From assembly GCF_004310395.1 (NCBI RefSeq), contig NZ_BFAX01000004.1, positions 1 to 64,000 on the forward strand: a DNA stretch of 64,000 nt, read 5' to 3'. Below, one piece after another: positions 1-9,840 of the stretch. The notes beneath the pieces were generated by a model. That model was not told where the DNA came from and ran no database searches. It saw nothing but the letters and a program-made list of their open reading frames with translations. Each line of letters starts with the position of its first letter. Position 1 is the first letter of the stretch. This stretch comes from Methanofervidicoccus abyssi. Lineage in GTDB: Archaea; AGJL01; Methanococci; Methanococcales; Methanococcaceae. The position numbers and the translations under genes are program-made.

Positions 1-957
1 CTCTGGAGTGAGGATTTCTCTGGGACCAGTTTCACAATCTGTGGAGATGATTGGAAGATTTAGGGTTAAAGCCTCAATTAACGTGTTAGGTAAGCCCTCC
101 CACAGGGATGAGTGAACATAACACTGTGAGTTTTTTAAGAATTTAAAGGGATTCTTATGAACTCCTAAAAGAAAGATATTATTTTCCAATTTAAGTTTTC
201 TTATTAGATCTTCCAATTCTTTTCTTAATTCTCCTTTTCCGAGGATTACTAATTTAGCACTTGGATGTTTTTCAACAACTTTTTTAAATGCCCTAATTAA
301 AAACCACTGTCCTTTTGGTTCCATTAGCCTCCCTATGTTTATAAATACAAAGGAATCCTTGAATATTTCCCTGTATTCATCTTCTATCGGCTCTTCTGAT
401 AGTTTTAGGTAGTTTTGGATATTGTGAGGGTTGTATATAACCTCTATTTTTTCTCTTGGGATATTATATTGGTTGGACAGTATATCTCTTAGTTTTTTGG
501 ATACTACTATAACTTTATCCGCCTTTGGATATAGAAGTTTTATTAGTGTGTTGTGGATCCTTCCATAAATTGTTTCATTGGGATACGCCATTAAAGGGTT
601 ATTACGTATTGATACCACCACTTTCCTATTTATTAATACTTTCCCTACAATGATGCTTATAAAATTAGGTGATTCAAGAAAAGAAATAAGTACATCTGGC
701 TTATTTTTTATCGTTTCTATAAAATATTTTGTCAGTGAGACTGGTAAATATAATGCCTTAATAAACACTGGAGTGTTGATGGTAAAATTTGATAGAGTTT
801 TGTACTGTATTTCTTTGTTAATAGTATAGTGTCTGTCTTTTCTTAATGTATATAATTTTATTTTATATCCTTTTTTTGATAATTCATTTAATAAAGTTGT
901 TGCCACTCTTTCTGCTCCCCCCCAAATCAGAGAATTTATTAAAAATTGAATTTTCAT
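1..957 (-). CDS. GT4-family glycosyltransferase (3' end outside window)
   Basis: This is a partial gene; its C-terminal coding end runs off the left edge, leaving 319 codons. The ATG at 957 follows a good ribosome-binding site (GGTGATAGAA). The N-terminus reads MKIQFLINSLIWGGAERV, the typical opening of GT4 (group 1) enzymes with the GGAE motif, and a later stretch (FVFINIGRLMEPKGQW) is the start of the second Rossmann-like domain. The visible end contains a SLWEGLPNTLIEAL-type motif that binds the nucleotide-sugar donor. The family transfers a sugar from a nucleotide donor to a lipid-linked or surface glycan at the inner membrane face. Neighbouring glycan genes support a role in N-glycan or polysaccharide assembly. 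The exact sugar cannot be told. Confidence 0.88.
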   Translation of the reverse strand, partial: MKIQFLINSLIWGGAERVATTLLNELSKKGYKIKLYTLRKDRHYTINKEIQYKTLSNFTINTPVFIKALYLPVSLTKYFIETIKNKPDVLISFLESPNFISIIVGKVLINRKVVVSIRNNPLMAYPNETIYGRIHNTLIKLLYPKADKVIVVSKKLRDILSNQYNIPREKIEVIYNPHNIQNYLKLSEEPIEDEYREIFKDSFVFINIGRLMEPKGQWFLIRAFKKVVEKHPSAKLVILGKGELRKELEDLIRKLKLENNIFLLGVHKNPFKFLKNSQCYVHSSLWEGLPNTLIEALTLNLPIISTDCETGPREILTPE

Positions 958-1023
958 TTCTATCACCTTGGATATTTTAAAAAATTAAAAGGATTAAATA
1001 AGTGCTCAATTACTTCCACTACT

Positions 1024-1104
1024 CTACTTTCTCTTCAAGACATCCTTCAATAATAATAAATAAAATCTATTACCATAAGCAACAATTACCGCGCATGTTT
1101 TCAT
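1024..1104 (-). pseudogene. Remnant of a GT2 glycosyltransferase N-terminus
   Basis: A 26-residue open stretch begins MKTCAVIVAYGNR and stops at a TAG. This opening closely resembles the first strand of GT2 enzymes (K-C-A-V-I-V-T-Y-x-N-R). No convincing continuation was found in the other frames before the next gene, so it looks like the 5' stub of a decayed glycosyltransferase. It occupies the gap between two intact glycosyltransferase genes. The remaining sequence from 958 to 1295 is AT-rich with no other gene visible. Confidence 0.45.
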
Positions 1105-1295
1105 AATCTCATACATAAAAAGATTATTAATTTGATACTTTATAGTAAATCATTATTATTTTGTAATATATAAAATCATATCCATTCAGGATTTCCAATA
1201 AAAAACCAATATTAAAAATATAGAGTGGGGTTTATAATTTAGGATTATAGTTTTTTACCTAATTCCAACAAAACTTTTTTAAATCCCACCGTTTA

Positions 1296-2129
1296 TCATT
1301 TTCTGTCTTTTATTTTTACTAACTCTTTAATTAAACCTTTCGGCGCAACTGTCAAAAAAATATACATCGATAGATGAAATAAAAATGTTTTCCAAAAATA
1401 AACATTATAATAAAAATACTTTTTATATTTCCAAAGGACTGAAATAGAATACTTAGAATAATTTCTTTGTTTATTTATTCTTTTTTCAATATTTTCTCTT
1501 ACCAATCTACGTTTTAATAAAAATTTTTCGATTATATCAAAGTTATGATTATTTAAAATACATCTAACCCAAAGATCATAGTCTTCAGAACTAGATAAAT
1601 TTTCATTATATTTTAATCTCTTTAAAATTCTTGTCTTTATCATCATACTAGGATGTACAAGCAGATGTTCTCTAAAAAAATAATTTTTTATATTTTTTAT
1701 TTTGTACCTTTCAGGTTTAAAACTACCTATAATATTATCCCTTTCATCGATCCAATAGGCCCAGGTAAATAGAAGATCTATATCTTCATTTTCTTCTAAA
1801 TAGTTAAACTGTTTTTCCAATCTCTGAGGTAATGCGATATCATCTGCATCCATAATAGCAACATATTTTCCTTTAGCAATATCAATAGCCCTATTTCTAC
1901 TAGCGCCCCTACCTAAATTCTTTTTATTCTTTAGAAATACTATCCTTTTGTCCTTTTCAGAATATTCTTTAATTATTTTTTCATTCCTTTCATTGTTTGG
2001 ATCATCTAAAACAATGATAAACTCAAAATCTTCAAATGTCTGGTTTAAAATCGACTCTATTGACTTTCTTAAATATTCCTCAGGCTCTCTGTATGTTGCC
2101 ATGATTACTGAGATTTTAGGGTTTCCCAT
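1296..2129 (-). CDS. GT2-family glycosyltransferase
   Basis: About 277 residues. The N-terminus (PKISVIMATYREPEEYLRKSIESIL) is the GT-A nucleotide-binding fold of GT2 enzymes; the metal-binding DxD appears as MDADD near residue 90 and a later SSEDYDLWVR matches the catalytic ED region. The C-terminal 40 residues are aromatic and hydrophobic, suggesting membrane association. An ATG at 2147 is also in frame, but the ATG at 2129 has the ribosome-binding site (GGGAAGGA) at a usable distance, so I prefer it. The enzyme probably adds one sugar to a surface glycan made by this locus. The donor and acceptor are unknown. Confidence 0.85.
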   Translation of the reverse strand: MGNPKISVIMATYREPEEYLRKSIESILNQTFEDFEFIIVLDDPNNERNEKIIKEYSEKDKRIVFLKNKKNLGRGASRNRAIDIAKGKYVAIMDADDIALPQRLEKQFNYLEENEDIDLLFTWAYWIDERDNIIGSFKPERYKIKNIKNYFFREHLLVHPSMMIKTRILKRLKYNENLSSSEDYDLWVRCILNNHNFDIIEKFLLKRRLVRENIEKRINKQRNYSKYSISVLWKYKKYFYYNVYFWKTFLFHLSMYIFLTVAPKGLIKELVKIKDRK

Positions 2130-2401
2130 CGATATATTCCTTCCCATTTTTTATTCTATTTAAAATATCATTTCCAAGATATTTTAATCCATAACGGTAC
2201 AAGAATACTTCGGGAAGTATTACGCTGTATTTTGTATTAGTTATATAAGTTGGACATTTAAATACTAAACCATCTATATAAAATACAGCCATGTTTTTTA
2301 TTTTATCCAATTCATTTTTATCAGGTTTTTAAAATTTTGAAATAATACAACGGAGACAGTAATCTATTTTTTATATATTCTTTTACATATTCCTTCGAAA
2401 A
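2116..2401 (-). pseudogene. Fragment of an unrecognised protein, frameshifted
   Basis: A 64-codon open frame (ATG at 2310) ends just inside the next glycosyltransferase gene. Upstream, another frame reads FSKEYVKEYIKNRLLSPLYY and on toward the same point, so the two pieces look like one coding sequence broken by a frameshift near 2320. Composition is protein-like (many aromatic and charged residues) but I recognise no family. It is sandwiched between the broken asnB and a glycosyltransferase and is probably the 3' remnant of another glycan-locus gene. It could instead be a small real gene of 64 residues. Confidence 0.3.
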
Positions 2402-2469
2402 ATGTTATCTTCATATATTTCTAATTATAATATTATTTTTAATATATCCATTTATACGTTTAAAACTAT

Positions 2470-4354
2470 TTAATTTATCCATCTTTCCCACCATTTTATA
2501 AATAAAAACAATCTAATTAAATAAGTTTTATACATTTTTATATCTTTACATTTTAAAACTTTTCTATATAAAACTTATAGAGATTTTCATCAATCTCTTT
2601 CAAGATCCCAACTTTCTCGGATATCTCATTTAGATACCTCTCCTTCAATATCCAATCTTCAAGGGGTGGGGTAAATCCCTGCTTTCCTCTATTAACAATT
2701 TTCTCAGGTAAGATATCTTTAATTATCTCCCTCATCAATTTTTTAGTTTTAAATAAATCAACCTTCCACTCCGTAGGAATTCTCTGACTGAACTCTGCAA
2801 ATCTATAATCTAAAAAGGGACTCCTTACCTCCAAAGCATGTGCCATAGATGCCCTATCAACTTTAACTAAATATTTATCTGCCAATGTATTATGGAGTAA
2901 ATCAAAGATTCTCAGTGCTTCCCCAAATTTGCCACAACCTTTTTTTAAACAATACCTCAACTTTTCAATTGTCCATCTCTTATAGATCTCTGGTCTCATA
3001 GCACAATCTTCTAAAGATCTTGAATAAAAATATTCTGGTTTCTCTAAAGACAGTTTAAAGGCCTTTTTTAGTAAATATAGAGTAGCAAGACCACCTATAT
3101 TCATCTTTACCGGTATTTTTGGCCCTATAATTCGTAATATCCTTGGCAGTTTTCTTATAAAATCCATCCTGTATCCAATTACATGAGTTTTATAACCTCC
3201 AAAAATCTCATCCCCTCCATCTCCACTCAAAACAACCGTAACATACTCCCTAGCCAACTCACTAACTTTATATGTAGGAAAACCACTGTAATCCCCAAAG
3301 GGTTCATCGTAGATCCAGCAGTATTTATCAATCAACTCTAAAAAATCCTTCTCTTTGAAGTAGTAATGATGATGGTTAGTTTTAAAAGCTTTTACAACTT
3401 CTTCTATATACGGGGTTTCATCATATTTCCCTTCAAAACCTATGGAAAAGGTATGTAATTTATGTAGATCTGTAAATTCTTTCATGACCCCTACAATAGT
3501 AGAACTATCTAGGCCTCCACTTAAAAAGGCTCCAACTGGCACATCACTTCTCATCCTTATCCTCACGGCATCCTTCAACAGTCTTTTTTCCTTCTTTAAT
3601 TAACTTATCTTTATCATAGATAGGATTATACTCAGGTAATTCCCAATAATAGTATTTTTCAATCTTAAAATTATCTAAATGTAAAATTAGATTCTGTCTT
3701 GGCTCTAATTTATAGGTGTCTTTATATATAGAATAGGGAGAAGGTATGAATCCCAAAGCAAAATAGAGTTGAACTGATTCTTTATTTATATTTTCCCTTT
3801 TATTTATCTCCTTTACAGCGATTATACCCTTTAACTCAGAGGAAAATATAAACTCTTTTCCATTCCAGTAGTAATAGAGAGGTTTAACTCCCAGTCTATC
3901 TCTTGAGAAAAAATAATATTTTTACTTCTGTCATAGATTGCGAAGGCCCACATTCCATTAAATTCCTTAACACATTCTGTACCTAAGATATTGTAAAGTT
4001 TTAGAATAGTTTCAGTATCTGTCCCACTTTCAGTTTTCAAGTTATACTTTTCCTTTAACTCCAAGTAATTGTATATTTCTCCGTTGAAAACAATTATTAA
4101 ATCAGCATTATTAAGTTCTTCGTCTTTGTAGATAATTCTATCATTTTCAACATTGTAGCCCATAGGTTGATGTCCTTTCTCACTTAGATCCAAGATGGAT
4201 AACCTAACATGACCTAAGCCTATAGAACCACTGTGATTATCGATGTAGATTCCTCTGTCATCAGGACCTCTATGTTTTATCGCTCTATTCATTTTTTCTA
4301 TTTCTTCTTTACTTACATTTCTCCTAATCTTACAATGCCGTTGATACCACACAT
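2470..4354 (-). pseudogene. asnB: Asparagine synthetase (glutamine-hydrolysing), four frameshifts
   Basis: The ATG at 4354 (after GGAGATAGGT) gives MCGINGIVRLGE with the catalytic Cys2 of Ntn-type glutaminases. HRGPDDRG, FNGEIYN and the ATP-pyrophosphatase loop SGGLDSS are all present but spread over frames. Frame changes are needed near 4317, within an A6 run at 3908-3913 (restoring SRDRLGVKPLYY), at a T6 run at 3584-3589 (joining the glutaminase and synthetase domains) and near 2560-2563 (restoring a C-terminus ending RLFLFIKWWERW before TAA at 2470). With these repaired the protein would have the usual length of about 600 residues. AsnB enzymes in glycan loci amidate sugars or supply asparagine. 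As written the gene cannot make an active enzyme; sequencing error at homopolymers is the alternative. Confidence 0.85.
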
Positions 4355-4459
4355 ACCTATCTCCTTCTCATGTCTTTTTACGACAATTGATTTTTTTTTC
4401 TTTTTATTATAATTCTTTATTATTCTAATATTTAAGGAATTAGACAGAAGTAGAAAGGT

Positions 4460-5989
4460 TTAAATAAATTTCTTTAGGATCCTTTTTAGTAGTGTTAGAT
4501 CTACTCCCAAGTTTTTCTCCACTGTCAACAAGAGATCAATATCTTCATTATCAATACTCTTACTGAATAGAAGAAGTAAAAAATAAACTCCTACAAACAC
4601 TATTGAAACCAGTACTGCATACCATATATTATCTACATTCAAGTTTAATGACTTTAAAATCCCCAGTAATATGAAACTAATCACTAAAGATTTGACATAG
4701 TTCCAGCTAAAAGGATGGATTTTAGAATTTTTATACAACCAAAACGACATAAGGATATTTAAAACAAAATAAGACATTGTTGTAGCGATAGCAGCACCTT
4801 CAAGGCCATACACTGGAATTAACACAAAATTCAGAATTATATTAAGAAGAGCTGCAAAAGAAGTACCAGCCAAATTTAATCTTGACTTACCAATTATAAT
4901 TAAATTTGACCCATTTAACCCAGTAGAAGCATGAAACATGAAACCAAGTGCCAAAATCTCAAGAACTCTACTTGCTTCTAAATACCTCCCTCCAAAGAAG
5001 AACGCTATAACAATCTTAGAAAAAAGAAATATTAATGTAAAAAGAGGTAAAGTCAGTGAAAATATCCATTTAGTTAAAATCTGGTAAATTCTACCCATCT
5101 CATTAAGCTTTCCTTGAATATAGAAACTTGAAACTAAGGGAACATAAAGGAAAGATATTGAGTTTAAAAATATTGTGAGTAGTCTAGCTATTGATGATGC
5201 TGAATTGTAGAGACCGACAACTTCAGAGTTTTTATAATAACCTAACATTAAGGTGTCTGTCCACCCCATAACAAAACTAAGAATTCCGGCAAAAAATAAT
5301 GGAATCGAAAAAACTACCAATTTCTTCCCAAGTGTCAGATCAAGAGAAAGTTCAAAACATAGAATTTTCATCTTTAACATATTAATTATTAAAATCAAAA
5401 ATGTAAAGATCTGAGAAATTGTATATGCAAAAAATATGAAGCTAAAGTTGAGGTTTAAAAATATTACAGAAATTACTAGTAGTAGATAAATAATGGGATA
5501 AATAATATTCTGAAAGTAAATCTTTTCTCTGACTCTACCAAAACCTTGAGAAATTGAAATTAAAACATTAGTTAGAGCAGAAAATGGTAAGGTGAAAACA
5601 ATTATAGGTAATACTTGAGATAATTTTCCATCTTTGAAAATCTGGACAATATTTTCCGTTTCAAGGATTAAAAACACCATCAATAAGATGCTACTTAGTA
5701 CGACAATTATTAATGCTGTTGAGATTAGTTTATTGATTTTTGAAGGATCTTTTTCCCTATAGAATACGATCTCTCTTGGTAGTGAATTTGGAAATCCGAG
5801 TGTAGCAACAGTAATTGCAATACTCAAAATAGTCAAAGCTAGATTATACACACCATATTCATCAATAGAAAAATTTCTTGCAATCAAAATTCTACTTAAA
5901 AATCCAAAAAACATTGAAATAACAACCCCAGCAAATACTATCCCCGTACCTCTCATGATTTTCTGTAAAGTATGACTTATTTCACTCAT
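4460..5989 (-). CDS. Polysaccharide/oligosaccharide flippase (Wzx/MATE-like)
   Basis: 509 residues, almost entirely hydrophobic, with about 12-14 membrane spans and short charged loops. The start MSEISHTLQKIMRGTGIVFAG followed by RNFSIDEYGVYNLALTI is typical of the RfbX/Wzx polysaccharide-export family in the MOP superfamily. Such proteins flip lipid-linked oligosaccharides across the cytoplasmic membrane. The ATG at 5989 has a GGTGAT ribosome-binding site about seven bases upstream. Its place beside glycosyltransferases and an epimerase fits export of a surface glycan or N-glycan precursor. The frame is intact over its full length, unlike asnB next to it. Confidence 0.9.
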   Translation of the reverse strand: MSEISHTLQKIMRGTGIVFAGVVISMFFGFLSRILIARNFSIDEYGVYNLALTILSIAITVATLGFPNSLPREIVFYREKDPSKINKLISTALIIVVLSSILLMVFLILETENIVQIFKDGKLSQVLPIIVFTLPFSALTNVLISISQGFGRVREKIYFQNIIYPIIYLLLVISVIFLNLNFSFIFFAYTISQIFTFLILIINMLKMKILCFELSLDLTLGKKLVVFSIPLFFAGILSFVMGWTDTLMLGYYKNSEVVGLYNSASSIARLLTIFLNSISFLYVPLVSSFYIQGKLNEMGRIYQILTKWIFSLTLPLFTLIFLFSKIVIAFFFGGRYLEASRVLEILALGFMFHASTGLNGSNLIIIGKSRLNLAGTSFAALLNIILNFVLIPVYGLEGAAIATTMSYFVLNILMSFWLYKNSKIHPFSWNYVKSLVISFILLGILKSLNLNVDNIWYAVLVSIVFVGVYFLLLLFSKSIDNEDIDLLLTVEKNLGVDLTLLKRILKKFI

Positions 5990-6199
5990 TTAGAGATCAC
6001 CATAATAATACAATTATTCTTGTAATGCTTTATTAATTTTATATAAATTTTGAATATAATTAAATATTTCCAGTCCATAGAAAGTTCTACATCTTCTAAA
6101 CAGAAAGTGAATATAGAATATTGTATATCAAAATATTAAAGTTAGTTAAAATTCCTAACTGGAGAGTGGTTCAAAAGAACTTCAATACAAAAAATAATC

Positions 6200-6882
6200 T
6201 CAAATAATTCGCTGAAGAAGTGTTAAAAATCCAATAATCAAAATTGTTGTATTAATAATATTTTTTAATTTATCTTTATTCGTCTTCATACTTACGTAGG
6301 TCCCTAAATATACAAATATATACCGGGTAAAGTCCCAACAATCAAAAATAGGGCCAAAAGGTAATCCACACCCTTCAAAAATACATAATTTAATACGCTG
6401 AAAAATGACAAAGCTAGACCTAAATCATTGTAACACCAACGACTTCCTTAGGACTGAGTTTGGCCAAGTTCATTAATGCAAAATTTACTATAACTCCAGC
6501 ACCAACTGAAGTGAAGTGGACAGTTAAGCCGATAATGAATCCTAGGAGATAAATATACCATTTTCTAGGCTTTATAGGAACAATAAATTTGCTCCTTAAT
6601 CAGACTAAGTGATGAACTAAAGATAAGGGTTAATGGAGATTTCATATTTCCCATTAATCTGTCTAACTCTTTTTTCAGAGAAAAGTGGATATGTGATTTT
6701 GTTATAGGGGGAAGATCCTTGTCCATATAGGAGTTATGTTTTGTACTCGAGGATTTTTGACAAGAGATTATATAAATCTTATGGTATTGACTAAGGTTAA
6801 ATAATAAAATTTTTTGTAAGATACTATTTATAACAGAGAAAAAAGAAAGAAATCCAACAACAATAGATAAAACTCTTATATA
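6200..6882 (-). pseudogene. TauE/SafE-type permease, broken by frameshifts
   Basis: Reading the minus strand in pieces recovers a membrane protein: an open frame from 6882 to 6565 without a start codon, then (from about 6599) a frame with KPRKWYIYLLGFIIGLTVHF and SVGAG, then LSPKEVVGVT, a frame change near 6424 giving DLGLALSFFSVLNYVFLKG and LIVGTLPGIYLG, and another near 6306 giving a C-terminus ending in IIGFLTLLQRII before TGA at 6202-6200. The second-half pattern (T-S-V-G-A-G, L-x-P-K-x-x-V-G-T-D-L, G-x-x-P-G-x-x-L-G) is that of the TauE/SafE (DUF81) family of anion exporters. The start is lost and at least three frame breaks exist. Assignment of the 5' third to the same gene is inferred. 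The flanks 5990-6199 and 6883-6982 hold nothing I can read. Confidence 0.7.
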
Positions 6883-6982
6883 TCAGTATAACGTATATTT
6901 TTCGAAAATAATATAAAGGTAGATAGGACAAGAAATCCCTACAAGACGTGTTTATTGCTTAAATGTCCATTTTCTTATCGTT

Positions 6983-7963
6983 CTACAACTTCAAAATCCA
7001 CCTCTTATTATCCAAAAACCAACTGCAGAATCTCTTAAGCCCTTCTTCAATGGATACCTTTGGGTTATATCCTAACAACTCCCTACTTTTATTTATATCA
7101 GCATAAGTTACTGGCATGTCTCCTTCCTGCATAGGTAAAAAGTTCTTCTTAGCAGTCCTACCAAGATACCTCTCCAACAACTCTATAAAGTACATCAACT
7201 TTACAGGTTTTGAGTTTCCAAGGTTGAATATTTCACAACTGAAATTCCTCTCAATAGAAGATATCACTCCATCTACAACATCGGATATATATGTAAAATC
7301 TCTCTCCATATTTCCATAATTATAAACATCTATAGGCTCTTCCAGGAGAATATTCCTTGCAAATTTAAAGTATGCCATGTCGGGCCTCCCCCATTCTCCA
7401 TAAACTGTGAAAAATCTCAACCCTACCATCTCTATACCGTAAAGGTGGTGATAAGTATAAGCCATAAGTTCGTTGGATTTCTTTGTTGCAGCGTAAAGAG
7501 ATATGGGATTATCTGTACTATCATCTTCACTGAAGGGGATCTTTTTATTGCCCCCATAAACTGAAGAAGAGGAAGCATAAACTACCTTATCTATATCGAA
7601 TCTTCTGGCAAATTCAAAGATGTTCATAGTACCTAAGATGTTGGATCTCTCGTAAGCCCAAGGGTCTTTTAAGGAGTGTCTAACCCCAGTCTGAGCCCCT
7701 AAATGGACTATTAGATCGATATCCTTATCTTTTAAATTTTTAACTAACTTTGAATAATCTGAAAAATCTAACTTTAAAAAGGTATAATTTTCGTACTCTT
7801 TTAAAATATTATTTCTCTTCTCTTTTAACATAGGATTGTAGTAGTTGTTATTCATGTTGTCAATACCTAAAATCTCAACATCGTTATAACTCTCCAGCAT
7901 TCTCTTACAGAGGTGGAATCCTATAAACCCTGCACTTCCAGTGACTAATATTCTGTTATACAT
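6983..7963 (-). CDS. NAD-dependent nucleotide-sugar epimerase (UDP-glucuronate 4-epimerase type)
   Basis: 326 residues of the extended short-chain dehydrogenase fold. The N-terminal Rossmann motif is TGSAGFIGFH, the catalytic serine region is YASSSSVYG and the Tyr-x-x-x-Lys pair is YAATK. The insert NMNNNYYNPMLKEKRN after the first Asp and the WGRPDMA segment are typical of the UDP-glucuronate/UDP-galacturonate 4-epimerase subgroup (CapI/LspL-like). It would make a uronic acid donor for the glycan locus, consistent with the UDP-glucose dehydrogenase encoded at 12677-14005. The gene is intact and stands alone, with decayed sequence on both sides. Confidence 0.88.
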   Translation of the reverse strand: MYNRILVTGSAGFIGFHLCKRMLESYNDVEILGIDNMNNNYYNPMLKEKRNNILKEYENYTFLKLDFSDYSKLVKNLKDKDIDLIVHLGAQTGVRHSLKDPWAYERSNILGTMNIFEFARRFDIDKVVYASSSSVYGGNKKIPFSEDDSTDNPISLYAATKKSNELMAYTYHHLYGIEMVGLRFFTVYGEWGRPDMAYFKFARNILLEEPIDVYNYGNMERDFTYISDVVDGVISSIERNFSCEIFNLGNSKPVKLMYFIELLERYLGRTAKKNFLPMQEGDMPVTYADINKSRELLGYNPKVSIEEGLKRFCSWFLDNKRWILKL

Positions 7964-8050
7964 CTTCTCAACTTTCTGATTTTATAAAAAGTATGTTATT
8001 ATATATTAAAAATATATTAAATAAATATTTTTTAATTATTGTCCTACTAA

Positions 8051-8242
8051 ATTATAAAAATATTAATTACCTTCATACAGGAAATATGTTTCCGCATTAC
8101 TAACTTCGATAAAATAATTAAGGAATATTATGATAAAGAATTAAAAAATGATGAAAAAGTATAAATTTTAGCCGTTATCTCTTTGGACGATCATATCAAT
8201 AGAGAAGTAGGGTGGATGTCTGTTAAAACATTTCTTCTATGA
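8051..8242 (+). pseudogene. Possible degraded ORF of unknown identity
   Basis: The gap 7964-8269 contains a plus-strand frame that stays open from 8051 to 8242 except for one TAA near 8162. It reads on one side FDKIIKEYYDKELKNDEKV and on the other ILAVISLDDHINREVGWMSV, both protein-like. There is no start codon or ribosome-binding site, and I recognise no family. It could be a remnant of a lost gene or chance. Nothing else is visible in this gap. Confidence 0.2.
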
Positions 8243-8269
8243 TTATTAATTTAGTTTATTCTAACTTAC

Positions 8270-9832
8270 TTACTTAGAATTCTTTTTTCCAAGATTTTTT
8301 CCAAGATAGTATAACACTCCTATTATTACCAGTATCCCTATAACCGCATACAGTGGGAAAGGCATTTTGTTATCATTCTCAACTTTAACCCTTATACTAC
8401 GCTGTGTAATATAGACATTGTCGTCTCCTTCATCCCTATCTCCAACTGCCCTTATCTCAATCGTAATAAAATATTCCTTAGGTAATGCATTTTTATCTAC
8501 ACTGACAACGATAGCACCAGTTCCATTCTCCCCCGGATTTAAGGTGCCGATTGTATCACTTTTCCTGGGATAGTCAAAGGGCTGGGCACTGTTTCTAATG
8601 GCAGTTATCCTTACACTTTCCGCCTTTTCATTTCCTACATTCTTCACAGTTATTAAAAGTGTGTTGTCCTTTCCTGCCTTTATAGTGTATTCCTTTGGAA
8701 TAATTTCAAGTATAGGTTTTGATTTAACGTATATATCAATAGTTTTCGTTGTATTATGTCTCCTGTTGAATATATCTAAGTACTCTATATAGATAGGTAT
8801 CTTGTAATGTTTAGAAGGGGCGTATTTATCAACATCTACGGTAAAGGAAACAGTTTTGCTCTCCCCTCCTCTCAATGTTCCAATATCTTTATAGTTTGCA
8901 TTACTCCAACTGTCCTTAAATGGATAGGAGGTTTTTAGATGCAGTTTTACATCTTTTGCCTCTCCATGGCCGTTGTTGGTCACTGTAACATCTATTCTTA
9001 CATATGTATCTCCAGGCTTGATATCCCTTGGAGTAGTAATTACATTTGAGATCCCCAATAGAATATCTCCATGAACAGTTAGTCCCATGTTTATTTCTTC
9101 ACTCTTTTCAGTACCATCTTCTCCTATCCAGCATAGAGTTGCAGGGATAAGGTATGCTCCTTCGGGTGTATTTTCATCGGTGTGTAATTTTAGGTTTATA
9201 AGTTTTATCTCTTGAGGCTTAACAGTACCTATGTAGAACTTCGTACCACCAACAGGTGAAATGTACTGATTGCTTCCAATGGATAGAGTGCACTCCTTAG
9301 CCTTTCCGGTACCTTTGTTGTATATTAAAATTGGAATTGTTACTGTCCTTCCCGGAATAAGTGATAGAGAGTTATTTTCTAACACTATTTCAAAGTTTGG
9401 AGTACCATAAACTGGGAGGTAGTATACCTTTGTCCAATTATGGTGAGTTACTACCCCTTCCTCTTTTTCAACCTTGTCGTAAGACACTGTTATATCCAAT
9501 CTGTAGTTTCCTGACACTGCACTTTCATTTACGTGGAGTTTAAAATGTACTACATCACTCTCTCCAGGGTTTAGGTGATGTATAGTTGCTACTCCCTTTA
9601 TAGGGTTAACTTGCTTCAATTCAAAGGGGTAGTGAGGTTTAATAGATATTTCTATATTTTTTAAATCTTCGTCGTAGTTATCGTTAGTTACCTTAATCCA
9701 GAGATCTACATCATCTCCAGGGTGTATAACCTCGGGAGAATATTGAAGCTCTCCTAAACTTAAAGCCTTTACACTTGTAACTACCATTATCAATATCAAC
9801 AGTGTCCCAAAACATCTCTTAGCAGATATCAC
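8270..9832 (-). CDS. Secreted, membrane-anchored Ig-like (CARDB/NEW3, COG1361-type) protein
   Basis: 520 residues. A signal peptide (CFGTLLILIMVVTSVKA) is followed by four repeats of about 110 residues with the pattern of beta-sandwich NEW3/CARDB domains: PGDDVDLWIKVTNDN, PGRTVTIPILIYNKGTG, PGDTYVRIDVTVTNNGHG and AGKDNTLLITVKNVGNEKA. The C-terminus has one membrane span (LYAVIGILVIIGVLYYLG) and a KKNSK tail, so the repeats face outside. The GTG start at 9832 has GGTGATACT at the standard spacing. It lies 8 bases after an RND exporter gene and a regulator in one operon, so it probably acts with the exporter in the cell envelope, as a periplasm-like partner or substrate binder. This pairing is known in other Methanococcales; its function is not. 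Confidence 0.82.
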   Translation of the reverse strand: MISAKRCFGTLLILIMVVTSVKALSLGELQYSPEVIHPGDDVDLWIKVTNDNYDEDLKNIEISIKPHYPFELKQVNPIKGVATIHHLNPGESDVVHFKLHVNESAVSGNYRLDITVSYDKVEKEEGVVTHHNWTKVYYLPVYGTPNFEIVLENNSLSLIPGRTVTIPILIYNKGTGKAKECTLSIGSNQYISPVGGTKFYIGTVKPQEIKLINLKLHTDENTPEGAYLIPATLCWIGEDGTEKSEEINMGLTVHGDILLGISNVITTPRDIKPGDTYVRIDVTVTNNGHGEAKDVKLHLKTSYPFKDSWSNANYKDIGTLRGGESKTVSFTVDVDKYAPSKHYKIPIYIEYLDIFNRRHNTTKTIDIYVKSKPILEIIPKEYTIKAGKDNTLLITVKNVGNEKAESVRITAIRNSAQPFDYPRKSDTIGTLNPGENGTGAIVVSVDKNALPKEYFITIEIRAVGDRDEGDDNVYITQRSIRVKVENDNKMPFPLYAVIGILVIIGVLYYLGKNLGKKNSK

Positions 9833-9840
9833 AGTATCAC

